A DNA stretch of 64,000 nt. Origin: Alexandriicola marinus (GTDB lineage: Bacteria; Pseudomonadota; Alphaproteobacteria; Rhodobacterales; Rhodobacteraceae). The translations under genes were made by a program, and so were the position numbers. The stretch is from the NCBI RefSeq assembly GCF_004000435.1, contig NZ_RBVZ01000007.1:55981-119980 (forward strand). The letters run 5' to 3'. A model generated the notes under the pieces. That model did not search any database. It saw nothing but the letters and a program-made list of their open reading frames with translations, and was not told the origin of the DNA. Below, one piece after another: positions 1-8,728 of the stretch; the first letter of the stretch is position 1, and the number at the start of each line of letters is the position of its first letter.

Positions 1-2372
1 TTCTGACGCTCCCCCTTCTCGGCGTTGTAGCCAAGGCCTTCCATCAGGCCCGCGAATTGCTCGAGCGTGGTGCCGGTGATCGAGAGCATGTCGGGATTGG
101 CCTCGAACCCGCCCCGGCTGTCCCTGTCCCGCAACAGATCGGCCAGCCGCTCCAGCATGTCGATCCGGATCGCCCGATCGCCCGCGGCCCGGTATCCCGC
201 CATCGCGAAATAGCCGGGCACGGCATCTTTCGGCGCGGGCACGGTCACCACGCCGGGCGGCGGGCTTTCGGGGAATTCATCCAGCCCCTTGGCCACCGAC
301 CACAGGACAAGCCGCAGACGGGTGGGTGCCGGTTTCAGCAGAAGCTGCTGGAAAATGGTGAATTGACCGAAGCGGATCCCGTGCTTGCGCAGCGCGCCCC
401 GGGCATCCTGATCCAGTGCCTTGACCTCCTGCGCCACGTCGCCGCGCGGGATGATCCCGAAATTCTCGACCATGCGGAAGGCAAAACCCCGCGCCAGCCC
501 CTCAAGCGCCGCATCATCGCGCAGGGCGATCAGCGGCTCCATCGCGGCGGCGATCTTGCGGTCGATGAAATGCTGCAAGCGGCGGGTCACCTTTTCGGCG
601 ATCTCGGTGCCGGCGGTCTCATCCACGAAGGCCTGAACACCGGGCTTGAGCGGATCGGGGCCCGCGACGATCTTGCCCACCGCGCTGTCGCCCCACATCA
701 GGCCGCCCTGCTCGGTGAAATCAAGTTCGGTGTCGGGCGCGTTGTAGAACCTGTCGGCGCGCAGATGGAAATGCGGCGCGAGCGCCTGCATCGCAGCCTG
801 CCTCAGGGTTTTCGCCTCATCGCTGGTCTCGGCCTTGTCCACCCGGAAGCGGAATCCTTCCAGTCGGCCGACGAATTCACCCTCGACGGTCACTTCACCC
901 TGATCGTTCACTTCAGCCACGAGGGCCTCCTTCTGCTTGAGCCGCCGGGCAAGCACGCTTGTCCGCCGGTCCACAAATCTCTGCGTCAGCGCATCATGCA
1001 GCGCATCCGACAGGCGGTCTTCTACAGCGCGCGTCTCGTCGCGCCAATGACTTTCATCATCCGTCCAGCCCTTGCGCTGCGCGATATACGTCCATGTGCG
1101 AATATACGCCAATCGCTTGCTGAGTGCATCGATATTGCCATCGACCCTGTCGATTGCCGCGATCTGGTCGGCCAGATACACGTTCGGGACCCGTCCGAAT
1201 TCGTGCAGATAGCCAAAAATCTTCGATATCAGCACGGCATGTTCGGTGCGGCTGATGCCTCGGAAATCGGGCACCCGACACACATCCCACAACAGCCGGA
1301 CCGAGGGGCCATTGGTCGCGCGCGCGATGATTTCGTCGTCCTGGGACAATGTCTTGAGGGCCGAAAGATCGTCGGATTCGCGGACCCGCGTCAGCCAGTC
1401 GTTGTCCGTCCGATGCTCGAGCGTCTGGATCAGCCGCCGGACAGAACCGAATTGCAGATCGCTGTTTCGCCATTGCAGCTTGGTCACCGGGCGGAACTGG
1501 TGGTTCTCGATCGCCTGAACCTCGCGATCGTCAAGCTCGCCGGCCTCGCCGGTGACGCCGAAGGTTCCGGCAGACGTATGCCGCCCGGCCCGGCCCGCGA
1601 TCTGGGCCAGCTCGTCCTCGGCCAGATGGCGCATCCGCGCGCCGTCGAACTTGCGCAGGCCGGAAAACGCAACGTGGCTGATGTCGAGGTTCAGCCCCAT
1701 GCCGATCGCGTCGGTGGCCACGAGGTAATCCACGTCGCCGTTCTGATACATCTCGACCTGCGCATTGCGCGTCCGCGGGCTGAGCGCGCCCATGACGACG
1801 GCCGCGCCGCCCTTCATCCGGCGCAGCAATTCGGCGATCGCATAGACGTTTTCGACCGAGAACCCGACGATGGCCGATCGATGCGGCATACGGCTGATCT
1901 TTTTTGACCCGGTATAGGTGAGGGTCGAAAACCTGTCGCGGCTGAGGAATTCGACCCCCGGAACGAGCGCGCCGATGGCATTGCGCATCGTGGCCGAGCC
2001 GAGGAAGAGCGTCTCATGCTGCCCCCGCGCCCGCAGGAGCCGGTCGGTAAAGACGTGGCCCCGTTCGGGATCGGCACAAAGCTGGATCTCGTCGACGGCG
2101 AGGAAATCACAGCCCATCCCCTCGGGCATCGCCTCGACGGTGCAGACCCAATATTGGGTCCGTGGCGGCACGATCCGTTCCTCGCCGGTGACCAGCGCCA
2201 CCACCGAGGGGCCGCGCAGCGCCACGATCCGATCATAGACCTCGCGCGCCAGAAGCCGCAGCGGAAGACCGATCACACCGGTGCGATACGCAAGCATCCG
2301 CTCGATCGCGTAATGAGTCTTTCCGGTATTCGTCGGCCCCAAGACGGCCGTTATCCGGGAACGAGATGACAT
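1..2372 (-). CDS. SUV3-like DEAD/DEAH-box helicase (3' end outside window)
   Basis: ATP-dependent RNA/DNA helicase of superfamily 2, closest in layout to mitochondrial SUV3-type helicases common in alphaproteobacteria. Translating the minus strand from the ATG at 2372 gives an open frame to the window edge (at least 790 codons). Walker A GPTNTGKT is at residues 12-19 and the motif II variant DEIQ near residue 94; motif V (TDAIGMGLN) and motif VI (QIAGRAGR) follow, then a long C-terminal extension. The DEIQ box instead of DEAD/DEAH fits the SUV3 group. The C-terminus is not visible. Substrate and role (RNA turnover or general helicase) are inferred from the family only. Confidence 0.9.
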   Translation of the reverse strand, partial: MSSRSRITAVLGPTNTGKTHYAIERMLAYRTGVIGLPLRLLAREVYDRIVALRGPSVVALVTGEERIVPPRTQYWVCTVEAMPEGMGCDFLAVDEIQLCADPERGHVFTDRLLRARGQHETLFLGSATMRNAIGALVPGVEFLSRDRFSTLTYTGSKKISRMPHRSAIVGFSVENVYAIAELLRRMKGGAAVVMGALSPRTRNAQVEMYQNGDVDYLVATDAIGMGLNLDISHVAFSGLRKFDGARMRHLAEDELAQIAGRAGRHTSAGTFGVTGEAGELDDREVQAIENHQFRPVTKLQWRNSDLQFGSVRRLIQTLEHRTDNDWLTRVRESDDLSALKTLSQDDEIIARATNGPSVRLLWDVCRVPDFRGISRTEHAVLISKIFGYLHEFGRVPNVYLADQIAAIDRVDGNIDALSKRLAYIRTWTYIAQRKGWTDDESHWRDETRAVEDRLSDALHDALTQRFVDRRTSVLARRLKQKEALVAEVNDQGEVTVEGEFVGRLEGFRFRVDKAETSDEAKTLRQAAMQALAPHFHLRADRFYNAPDTELDFTEQGGLMWGDSAVGKIVAGPDPLKPGVQAFVDETAGTEIAEKVTRRLQHFIDRKIAAAMEPLIALRDDAALEGLARGFAFRMVENFGIIPRGDVAQEVKALDQDARGALRKHGIRFGQFTIFQQLLLKPAPTRLRLVLWSVAKGLDEFPESPPPGVVTVPAPKDAVPGYFAMAGYRAAGDRAIRIDMLERLADLLRDRDSRGGFEANPDMLSITGTTLEQFAGLMEGLGYNAEKGERQ

Positions 2373-2399
2373 TGTCTGCCCCCGTGGGCTGCGGCGACG

Positions 2400-2960
2400 C
2401 TAGATCGCCTCGCCCTGCGTTTCGGCCTGAATACGTTCGACAGCCTGCAAAGCGTTTTCCTCGTTGGGATGCAAGGCCAATACCGCCTGGTAGGCCGCGA
2501 GCGCCTCGTCGTAGCGGCCGACCTCTTCGAGGATCACGCCCAGCCCGCGCAGGGCGACGAAGTTTTCGGGGTTCAGTACCAGCACATGCTGCAGGTCGTC
2601 GAGCGCGGGCCCGATATAGCCCAGACGGTAATAGGCATTGGCCCGCCCGCTATAGCCCGAGGCATAGGACGGGTCGTGGTCGATGGCAGCCGTGAAATGC
2701 TCGACCGCGATGTCAAAGGCGCCTTCTGCCATCGCATCCTGACCGCGCCGGAACAGCAGATCGATCGTCGCTGACCCGCTCTTCGACCATTCGGTCCGGA
2801 TGGCCTCTTCGATCCGGGCGCTCTGCCCCGGCTCCGCCTCGCGCAATTGCCGCAGAAGATCATCGACGAGCGTTTCCTGCGACAGCACAGGTCCGGAAAA
2901 CCAGACTGACGCCAAAAGTGCCGCGACGATATGTTTGTTGAGATGTGTAATCCGAAGCAT
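2400..2960 (-). CDS. Secreted TPR-repeat protein
   Basis: Protein of about 186 residues starting at the Met at 2960. It opens with a basic/hydrophobic signal peptide (MLRITHLNKH then a Leu/Val/Ala core, cleavage probably near VLSQ). An upstream in-frame Met 12 codons earlier would put residues before the signal, so I prefer the internal start. Three tetratricopeptide repeats cover roughly residues 65-175, with typical phrases such as ASGYSGRANAYYRLG and DEALAAYQAVL. TPRs bind partner proteins; the partner is unknown. It lies 27 bases upstream of the helicase in the same direction and may share its transcript. Location is probably periplasmic. Confidence 0.8.
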   Translation of the reverse strand: MLRITHLNKHIVAALLASVWFSGPVLSQETLVDDLLRQLREAEPGQSARIEEAIRTEWSKSGSATIDLLFRRGQDAMAEGAFDIAVEHFTAAIDHDPSYASGYSGRANAYYRLGYIGPALDDLQHVLVLNPENFVALRGLGVILEEVGRYDEALAAYQAVLALHPNEENALQAVERIQAETQGEAI

Positions 2961-3029
2961 AGTTGACAGTGTAGCGTATCGCGCCGCGCTGACCATAGCC
3001 GCGGCATCACATCATGGAAAGGAAGACGC

Positions 3030-3320
3030 ATGAGCGACGTAGTGGCTGAAGCCGTGAACGCCCTGAACGCCAAGATGGGCGGACGAGGTTTCGACGGATC
3101 GGCGAAATTCGTGATCGAAGGCGAAGGCGCGCTGGTCATCGATGCCGGCGGATGCCGTGCAGGCGACGATCAGGCCGATGTCACGCTGACGGCGGATGCA
3201 GATACCTTCAAGTCCATTCTGGACGGCGACCTCAATCCGACCGCGGCCTTCATGACCGGACGGCTGAGCGTCGATGGTGACATGGGACAGGCCATGAAAC
3301 TGGCCGGAGTCCTCGGCTGA
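3030..3320 (+). CDS. SCP2 sterol-binding domain protein
   Basis: A 96-residue single-domain protein of the SCP2 (sterol carrier protein 2) family. The domain fills the whole length, with the usual GxxGxxxF start (MGGRGFDGSAKFVIEGEG) and the C-terminal AFMTGRLSVDGDMGQAMKLAGVL signature region. The family binds lipids or acyl-CoA in a hydrophobic tunnel; the ligand in bacteria is mostly unknown. A purine-rich ribosome site (GGAAAGGAAG) precedes the ATG. It is followed 18 bases later by an alpha/beta hydrolase in the same direction, so lipid handling by the pair is plausible but only inferred. Confidence 0.9.
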   Translation: MSDVVAEAVNALNAKMGGRGFDGSAKFVIEGEGALVIDAGGCRAGDDQADVTLTADADTFKSILDGDLNPTAAFMTGRLSVDGDMGQAMKLAGVLG

Positions 3321-3338
3321 GAACAAGGAACGAAACGC

Positions 3339-4295
3339 TTGACTGACCCTGCTCCCTATTTTTCGGATCTGGCCAACGGGCCGGAGGACGCCACGACATT
3401 TTGGCTGACCACATCCGACGAGATCCGCATCCGTATGGGCGTGTGGAATCGCGATGCGGAGCGGGGCACAGTCATTATCTTCCCCGGCCGGTCGGAATAT
3501 GTCGAGAAATATGGCCGCGCCGCCCATGACATGGCAATTCGGGGTTTTGCCTCCGTGGCCATCGACTGGCGCGGTCAGGGTCTGGGTCAGCGGCTCAATC
3601 CAAACCCGGCGCTCGGCCATGTCGAGCAATTCCTTGACTACCAGCGCGACGTCGCAGCGGTTCTCGCGCAGATGGGCGCCATGGGTCTGCCGGAGCCTTA
3701 TTACCTGCTGGGCCATTCGATGGGCGGTTGCATCGGGCTGCGGGCGCTGCACGAGGGTCTGCCTGTCGAGGCTGCGGCCTTTACCGCGCCGATGTGGGGC
3801 ATCCAGATATCGCCCGCGCTCCGGCCCGTGGCCTGGACCTTGTCATCGGTCTCGCGGCCCTTGCGGTTCAGCCATGTCTTTGCGCCCGGCCAGGTGCCCG
3901 CGCCATACGTCATGCGCGTCACCTACGAGGAAAACCACCTCACCGGCGACGAAGAGATGTTCGAATGGCTGCGGTCGCATCTTCTTGCGAAACACGAACT
4001 GGGGCTTGGCGGCCCGTCTCTGCACTGGTTGAACGAGGCCTTGTTCGAAACCCGCAGGCTCGCCCGGATGCCATCCCCCGACGTGCCGTGCCTGACCTAC
4101 CTCGGCTCCCGCGAGGCCATCGTGGAGGCCGACCGCATCCACGAGCGGATGGCCAGCTGGCCTACCGGACGGCTCGAGATCGTCGAGGGCTCGCAGCACG
4201 AAATCATGATGGAAGGCCCCGCGATCCGCAGGCGGCTCTTCGATGATCTGGCGACGCATTTCGTGCCCGGGACGCCCCGGTCTGTCGCGATCTAG
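3339..4295 (+). CDS. Alpha/beta hydrolase, lysophospholipase/monoacylglycerol lipase type
   Basis: A 318-residue serine hydrolase that appears to start at TTG (3339), preceded by AAGGAA. The nucleophile elbow GHSMGG places Ser at residue 127. The upstream FPGRSEYVEKYG segment is the oxyanion region typical of PldB-like lysophospholipases, and GSQHEIMME near residue 290 carries the catalytic His. No signal peptide is seen, so it should be cytoplasmic. It follows the SCP2 gene closely. Its stop codon overlaps by four bases the stop of the convergent aldolase gene. Substrate (lysophospholipid or monoglyceride) is inferred from the family. Confidence 0.88.
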   Translation: MTDPAPYFSDLANGPEDATTFWLTTSDEIRIRMGVWNRDAERGTVIIFPGRSEYVEKYGRAAHDMAIRGFASVAIDWRGQGLGQRLNPNPALGHVEQFLDYQRDVAAVLAQMGAMGLPEPYYLLGHSMGGCIGLRALHEGLPVEAAAFTAPMWGIQISPALRPVAWTLSSVSRPLRFSHVFAPGQVPAPYVMRVTYEENHLTGDEEMFEWLRSHLLAKHELGLGGPSLHWLNEALFETRRLARMPSPDVPCLTYLGSREAIVEADRIHERMASWPTGRLEIVEGSQHEIMMEGPAIRRRLFDDLATHFVPGTPRSVAI

Positions 4296-5053
4296 TCCGG
4301 CTGCCGGATCGTCGCGGCCGTGGCCTTGGCGCCGCTGCGGATCCAGGACTGGTCGGACCCCACGACAAAGGTCGTGATCCCGTGCTTCGCCCACTCTGCG
4401 GCAAGGCCCGCATCGGGGATCCAGCTGACATAGGCCTTTCCGTGGCGCCGGGTCGCCTGTCCGATCGCCTCTAGGGCGGCGGTCAGCCGATCCGAGCCGA
4501 CCTTGCGTTCCCCGTAACTCACCGACAGGTCGGCTGGTCCGGCAAACAGACCGTCGATGCCCGGCGTGGCGGCGATGGCGTCGACGGCATCGACACCTTC
4601 GGGCTCTTCGATCTGGGCGATCACGATGGTGCCCGCGTCCTGATCCAGAACCTGATCCATCGGACGCGTGGTCATCCCGGCCCAGCGCGTCGATCCGGCG
4701 TAGCCGCGCCCGCCCTTGCCGAAATGTGCAGCCTTTGCAACGGCTTGCGCCTTTTCGGCGCTGTCGACATGGGGCACGACCACGCCAAGCGCACCATCGT
4801 CGAGGGCCGAAAGGATCTCGTCCTGTCCCGGTACACGCACCAGCGCCGGCAGGTCCAGCGCCATGGCCATTGCAAGGCAGCGATCCCGCTCGGCCCGGCC
4901 AAAGGGGCCATGTTCGGCGTCGAGAACCACGAAATCCAGATCGGTCTGGGCAATCACCTCCAGAAGCGAGATGTCGGGCATCCTGATGAACGTGCCGGCC
5001 AGTCGTTCCCCTGCCAGCATGCGTGATTTGAATTGCTCACGGCGCATCGCCAT
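4292..5053 (-). CDS. HpcH/HpaI family aldolase
   Basis: Class II metal-dependent aldolase of the HpcH/HpaI/GarL family, about 253 residues. These enzymes cleave 2-keto-3-deoxy acids or 4-hydroxy-2-oxo acids to pyruvate plus an aldehyde. Family marks are FVVLDAEHGPFGR (base region), VPHVDSAEKAQA, IAQIEEPEGVDAVDAIAATPGIDGLF split over two strands, and GPADLSVSYG carrying the metal ligands. I chose the ATG at 5053 because a GGGGAGGCGGAGAA ribosome site sits just before it; upstream Met would read through that site. It is divergent from the exonuclease operon. Natural substrate unknown. Confidence 0.85.
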   Translation of the reverse strand: MAMRREQFKSRMLAGERLAGTFIRMPDISLLEVIAQTDLDFVVLDAEHGPFGRAERDRCLAMAMALDLPALVRVPGQDEILSALDDGALGVVVPHVDSAEKAQAVAKAAHFGKGGRGYAGSTRWAGMTTRPMDQVLDQDAGTIVIAQIEEPEGVDAVDAIAATPGIDGLFAGPADLSVSYGERKVGSDRLTAALEAIGQATRRHGKAYVSWIPDAGLAAEWAKHGITTFVVGSDQSWIRSGAKATAATIRQPD

Positions 5054-5154
5054 TTCTCCGCCTCCCCTGATTTGGGACAAGCGATCACAGCTTGCGAGCC
5101 GAGACAAGCGGCAAGGCGGTTTCCTTGGCCCCGCGATGCGCTACTCTGGCCCTC

Positions 5155-6174
5155 ATGGCACGCGATCCCGTCCTGACCTTCACCGAAGAGGGCATCTATT
5201 GCCCCGCGGGTGACTTCCACATCGATCCGTGGCGGCCCGTTCCGCGCGCGTTGATCACGCATGGCCATTCCGATCACGCAAGGCCGGGCATGGGCAGATA
5301 CCTTGCCACCCGCGCGGCCGCCCCCGTGATCCGGCACAGGCTTGGCGATGTGGCGCTTAAGACCATCGAGTATGGCGAGACGCGCCGGATCGGCGGGGCG
5401 ACAGTCTCCTACCATCCGGCCGGCCATGTTCCGGGCTCCGCGCAAATCCGGGTCGAGGTGGGCGGCGAGGTCTGGGTCGTCTCGGGCGATTACAAGACGG
5501 TGGATGACGGGCTGTCGGAGCCGTTCGAACCGGTGCCCTGCCATGCCTTCATCACAGAATGCACCTTCGGTTTGCCGGTCTTCAAATGGACGGCGCCCGA
5601 TATCCTTGCCGCACAGATCAATGACTGGTGGGCCGCGAATGCCGCGCAGGGGCGCATCTCGATCCTTGGGGCCTATGCACTGGGCAAGGCCCAGCGTCTG
5701 TTGCGCCTGCTGGAGACGGGGATCGGCCCCGTCTTCACCCACGGTGCGATCGAGAACACGAACGAGGTTCTGCGCGCGCAGGGGATCACGCTGCCCGACA
5801 CGACCCGCGTCACCGCCGATTTCGACCGCAAGGCCCATCCCGGCGCGCTGATCCTTGCCACGCCGTCGGGTTTGTCGGGGCCGTGGGCCGCGAAATTCGG
5901 CCCCGACAGGTCCACGGCCTTTGCCTCGGGCTGGATGGCGCTGCGCGGTGTGCGGCGCAGGCGCGCGGCGGATCGCGGGTTCATCGTCTCGGATCACGCC
6001 GATTGGGAAGGGCTGAACAGCGCGATCCGCGCAACCGGGGCCGAGCGGGTCTTTGTCACCCACGGCTACACCTCGGTCTTTCGGCGATGGCTCGAGGAAC
6101 AGGGGCTCGAGGCGCATATCGTCTCGACCGAATACGAAGGCGAAAGCCTTGAGACCGCCGAGGATGCAGCATGA
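5155..6174 (+). CDS. Ligase-associated DNA exonuclease (metallo-beta-lactamase fold)
   Basis: A 339-residue member of the metallo-beta-lactamase/beta-CASP superfamily, of the subfamily that travels with ATP-dependent DNA ligases (TIGR04122 type). The metal-binding HxHxDH motif reads HGHSDHA with His36, His38, Asp40 and His41. SDHADW and HGY near the C-terminus supply further ligands. Start at the ATG 5155 leaves the conserved MARDPVLTFTEEGIYCP opening; the frame extends upstream without homology. First gene of a three-gene operon with ATGA overlaps to the next gene. Probable role: processing of DNA ends before ligation. Confidence 0.9.
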   Translation: MARDPVLTFTEEGIYCPAGDFHIDPWRPVPRALITHGHSDHARPGMGRYLATRAAAPVIRHRLGDVALKTIEYGETRRIGGATVSYHPAGHVPGSAQIRVEVGGEVWVVSGDYKTVDDGLSEPFEPVPCHAFITECTFGLPVFKWTAPDILAAQINDWWAANAAQGRISILGAYALGKAQRLLRLLETGIGPVFTHGAIENTNEVLRAQGITLPDTTRVTADFDRKAHPGALILATPSGLSGPWAAKFGPDRSTAFASGWMALRGVRRRRAADRGFIVSDHADWEGLNSAIRATGAERVFVTHGYTSVFRRWLEEQGLEAHIVSTEYEGESLETAEDAA

Positions 6175-7064
6175 CAGCCCTTCCCACCGATCACTGGCGT
6201 GACAGGGCCACCGCCCACGGCGCACGGCTTTTCGTGAAGCCGTCGCTCGCGCTGCCCCTGCCGTGGGTGTGGCACCGTGCGATGTTCGGGCTGGCCGGGC
6301 GATTCCGGCCGATGGCGCCGGGCATCACACGCAAATCCGTGACACTGGGCGGACGTCCGGGGCTGATGTTTGCGCCCCGCGCGCCGGACCGCCGGCTCAT
6401 GTGGGTGCATGGCGGCGGGTTCTGCGTAGGAAGCCCGCGCACCTATGCGGGGCTTCTGTCGCATCTGGCCCGAAAGGCCAATGCCGTGGTTCTGGCCCCG
6501 TCCTACCGGCTGGCGCCGGAACATCGGTTCCCGGCCGCCTGCGATGACGTGGACGCGGCCCTCATCGACGCCGAGGCGCATCGCCCGGACCTCGGCCCGC
6601 TCTTCCTAGGCGGGGACAGCGCCGGCGGCTGCCTGGTTCTGGGGGCGATGGCCGACGGACTTGCGCGAGGTCAGCGCTATGGCGCGCTTCTTCTGGCAAG
6701 CCCGGCAGGGATGATCGACGTGACGCGACCCGTCCCCCCTGCCAATGATTACCTGTTCCCGGTCTCGATCCTGCGCCGGATCGCGCGGGATTATGCGGCA
6801 GGACATGACCCGGCGAACCCGCGCCTGTCACCGGTTCACGCCGATTTCACCGGCGCGCCGCCTGCCCTGATCCATTGCGCGCGCGGCGAATTGCTCGAGG
6901 AAGACAGCGATACGATCGCCGACAGCCTGCGCGCCGCCGGCGGAGACGTCACCGTCGAGAAGGCCCGACGCATGGTTCATGCCTGGCATTTCCTAGCGGG
7001 CAGCCTGCCCGTGGCCGATATCGCCGTCGCCCGGATGGCGGATTTCCTGCGTGCCCATTCGTGA
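6171..7064 (+). CDS. Alpha/beta hydrolase, HSL family
   Basis: A 297-residue hydrolase of the hormone-sensitive-lipase group: the oxyanion-hole motif HGGGFCVG lies near residue 80, the nucleophile motif GDSAGG places Ser at residue 150, and MVHAWH near residue 280 gives the catalytic His. Such enzymes hydrolyse short acyl esters. The gene starts inside the stop of the exonuclease (ATGA) and its own stop overlaps the GTG start of the ligase, so it is translationally coupled between two DNA-repair genes. No repair role is known for this family; the position may simply reflect operon insertion. Confidence 0.88.
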   Translation: MTALPTDHWRDRATAHGARLFVKPSLALPLPWVWHRAMFGLAGRFRPMAPGITRKSVTLGGRPGLMFAPRAPDRRLMWVHGGGFCVGSPRTYAGLLSHLARKANAVVLAPSYRLAPEHRFPAACDDVDAALIDAEAHRPDLGPLFLGGDSAGGCLVLGAMADGLARGQRYGALLLASPAGMIDVTRPVPPANDYLFPVSILRRIARDYAAGHDPANPRLSPVHADFTGAPPALIHCARGELLEEDSDTIADSLRAAGGDVTVEKARRMVHAWHFLAGSLPVADIAVARMADFLRAHS

Positions 7065-8653
7065 AGGATTTCGCCGAACTCTTTACCCGGGTCGACCAGA
7101 CGACCCGGACAAGCCGCAAGGTCGCGGCCCTGACCGCTTTTTTCCAGTCCGCGTCGGACGCCGACAAGCTGTGGTGCATCGCGCTGTTTTCCGGGCGAAG
7201 GCCCCGGAGAGTCATCACAGCGACCGTCCTGCGCGAATGGGCCGCCGAACAGGCAGGTATTCCCCTGTGGCTTTTCGAGGAGGCCTATCCGGTCGTGGGC
7301 GATCTGGCCGAGACGATCTCGCTTGTTCTGCCGCCTCCCTCGCGGGAAGAGGATCGCCCCCTCAGCGACTGGATCGCCCATCTCAGGACGCTCTCGGCGC
7401 AGGATGACGCGGCCCGCAAGGTGGGGATCCTCGCCGCATGGGATGTGCTTCCCGATATCGAGAGGTTCCTGTTTACCAAGTTGCTGACAGGCGGGTTCCG
7501 CGTGGGCGTCAGCCAGAAGCTGATGACCCGGGCGCTGGCTCAGGCCACGGGCATCGACGAGGCGGAACTGACCCATAGGCTGATGGGCGACTGGACGCCC
7601 GACACCGTGACATGGACCAGCCTGATCGAGGCGCCCGATCCCACCGCGGCCCTGTCGCGGCCCTATCCGTTCTACCTCGCCTACCAACTTGAAAAGACGG
7701 AAGAGATCGAACCCGTCTCGGACTGGTTTGCAGAGCGGAAATGGGATGGCATCCGGGGTCAGCTGATCGTGAGGGAGGGCGAACACCACCTGTGGTCGCG
7801 CGGCGAAGAGCTGATGACGGATCGCTTTCCCGAATTCGCCACGCTGAAGGATTTTCTGCCCGACGGCACGGTGATCGACGGCGAGGTTCTGGCCTTTGCT
7901 GATGACGCCCCCCTGCCCTTCGCAGCGCTTCAGAAACGGATCGGGCGCAAGACGGTGCCCAGAAAACTCCTGTCCGAAGCGCCCGCGATCCTCATGGCCT
8001 ATGACCTCCTGGAACAGGACGGGACGGACATTCGCGCGCAGCCCTTTGACGTGCGGCGCGCGGCGCTGGCGCGGATCATCGGCTCCCTGCCCGACGGCCT
8101 GCCCCTGCGCCTGTCACCGGAGGTGGTTGCACGCGATCTTGAGGGGCTCACGGCGGAACGCGCCCTCTCTCGCGATCTGGGGGCCGAAGGGCTGATGCTC
8201 AAACGTCGCTCGGCGCCCTATCTCGCGGGCCGCAAGAAGGGCGATTGGTGGAAATGGAAGGTCGATCCCCTGACCATCGACGCCGTGATGATCTATGCGC
8301 AGGCGGGCCACGGGCGGCGCGCGAACCTGTTCACAGATTTCACCTTTGCGGTGCGCGACGGAGACGATCTCGTGCCCTTCACCAAGGCCTATTCCGGCCT
8401 GACGGATGCAGAGTTCCGGCAGATCACAGCCTGGGTGCGCAAGAATACGCTGCAACGCTTTGGCCCGGTGCGGCAGGTAAGGCCCGAGCACGTCTTCGAG
8501 ATTGCGTTCGAAGGCATCCAGTCCAGCACGCGCCACAAATCCGGCGTTGCCTTGAGATTCCCGCGCATGGCCCGCTGGCGGCAGGACAAACCGGTGGCAG
8601 AGGCCAACACTTTGCGCGATCTGCATGAAATGCTCACGCAATACGGGAGCTAG
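7061..8653 (+). CDS. ATP-dependent DNA ligase
   Basis: ATP-dependent DNA ligase of 530 residues starting at GTG 7061, which overlaps the TGA of the hydrolase (GTGA). The open frame extends 62 codons upstream but that part is antisense-like and lies inside the hydrolase gene. Order: N-terminal DNA-binding domain (1-200), adenylation domain with KWDGIRG giving nucleophile Lys227, ELM and DGEVLAF metal-site motif, then EGLMLKRR and the WKWK motif V, and an OB-fold C-terminal domain. It partners with the exonuclease two genes upstream. It is additional to the essential NAD-dependent LigA, which is not in this window. Confidence 0.92.
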   Translation: MKDFAELFTRVDQTTRTSRKVAALTAFFQSASDADKLWCIALFSGRRPRRVITATVLREWAAEQAGIPLWLFEEAYPVVGDLAETISLVLPPPSREEDRPLSDWIAHLRTLSAQDDAARKVGILAAWDVLPDIERFLFTKLLTGGFRVGVSQKLMTRALAQATGIDEAELTHRLMGDWTPDTVTWTSLIEAPDPTAALSRPYPFYLAYQLEKTEEIEPVSDWFAERKWDGIRGQLIVREGEHHLWSRGEELMTDRFPEFATLKDFLPDGTVIDGEVLAFADDAPLPFAALQKRIGRKTVPRKLLSEAPAILMAYDLLEQDGTDIRAQPFDVRRAALARIIGSLPDGLPLRLSPEVVARDLEGLTAERALSRDLGAEGLMLKRRSAPYLAGRKKGDWWKWKVDPLTIDAVMIYAQAGHGRRANLFTDFTFAVRDGDDLVPFTKAYSGLTDAEFRQITAWVRKNTLQRFGPVRQVRPEHVFEIAFEGIQSSTRHKSGVALRFPRMARWRQDKPVAEANTLRDLHEMLTQYGS

Positions 8654-8728
8654 GGTTCTCCCCACTTTCAACCACCCGATCCCGGGCCTATGTAGATCCC
8701 GACACCCGGTTCCAGGAGAGAGCGAAAC

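Noticed and set aside
57..1907. Very long open frame on the plus strand antisense to the helicase
   Set aside because: Residue content is Arg/Ala/Gly/His/Gln-rich with no family motif, while the minus strand encodes clear helicase motifs in every part.
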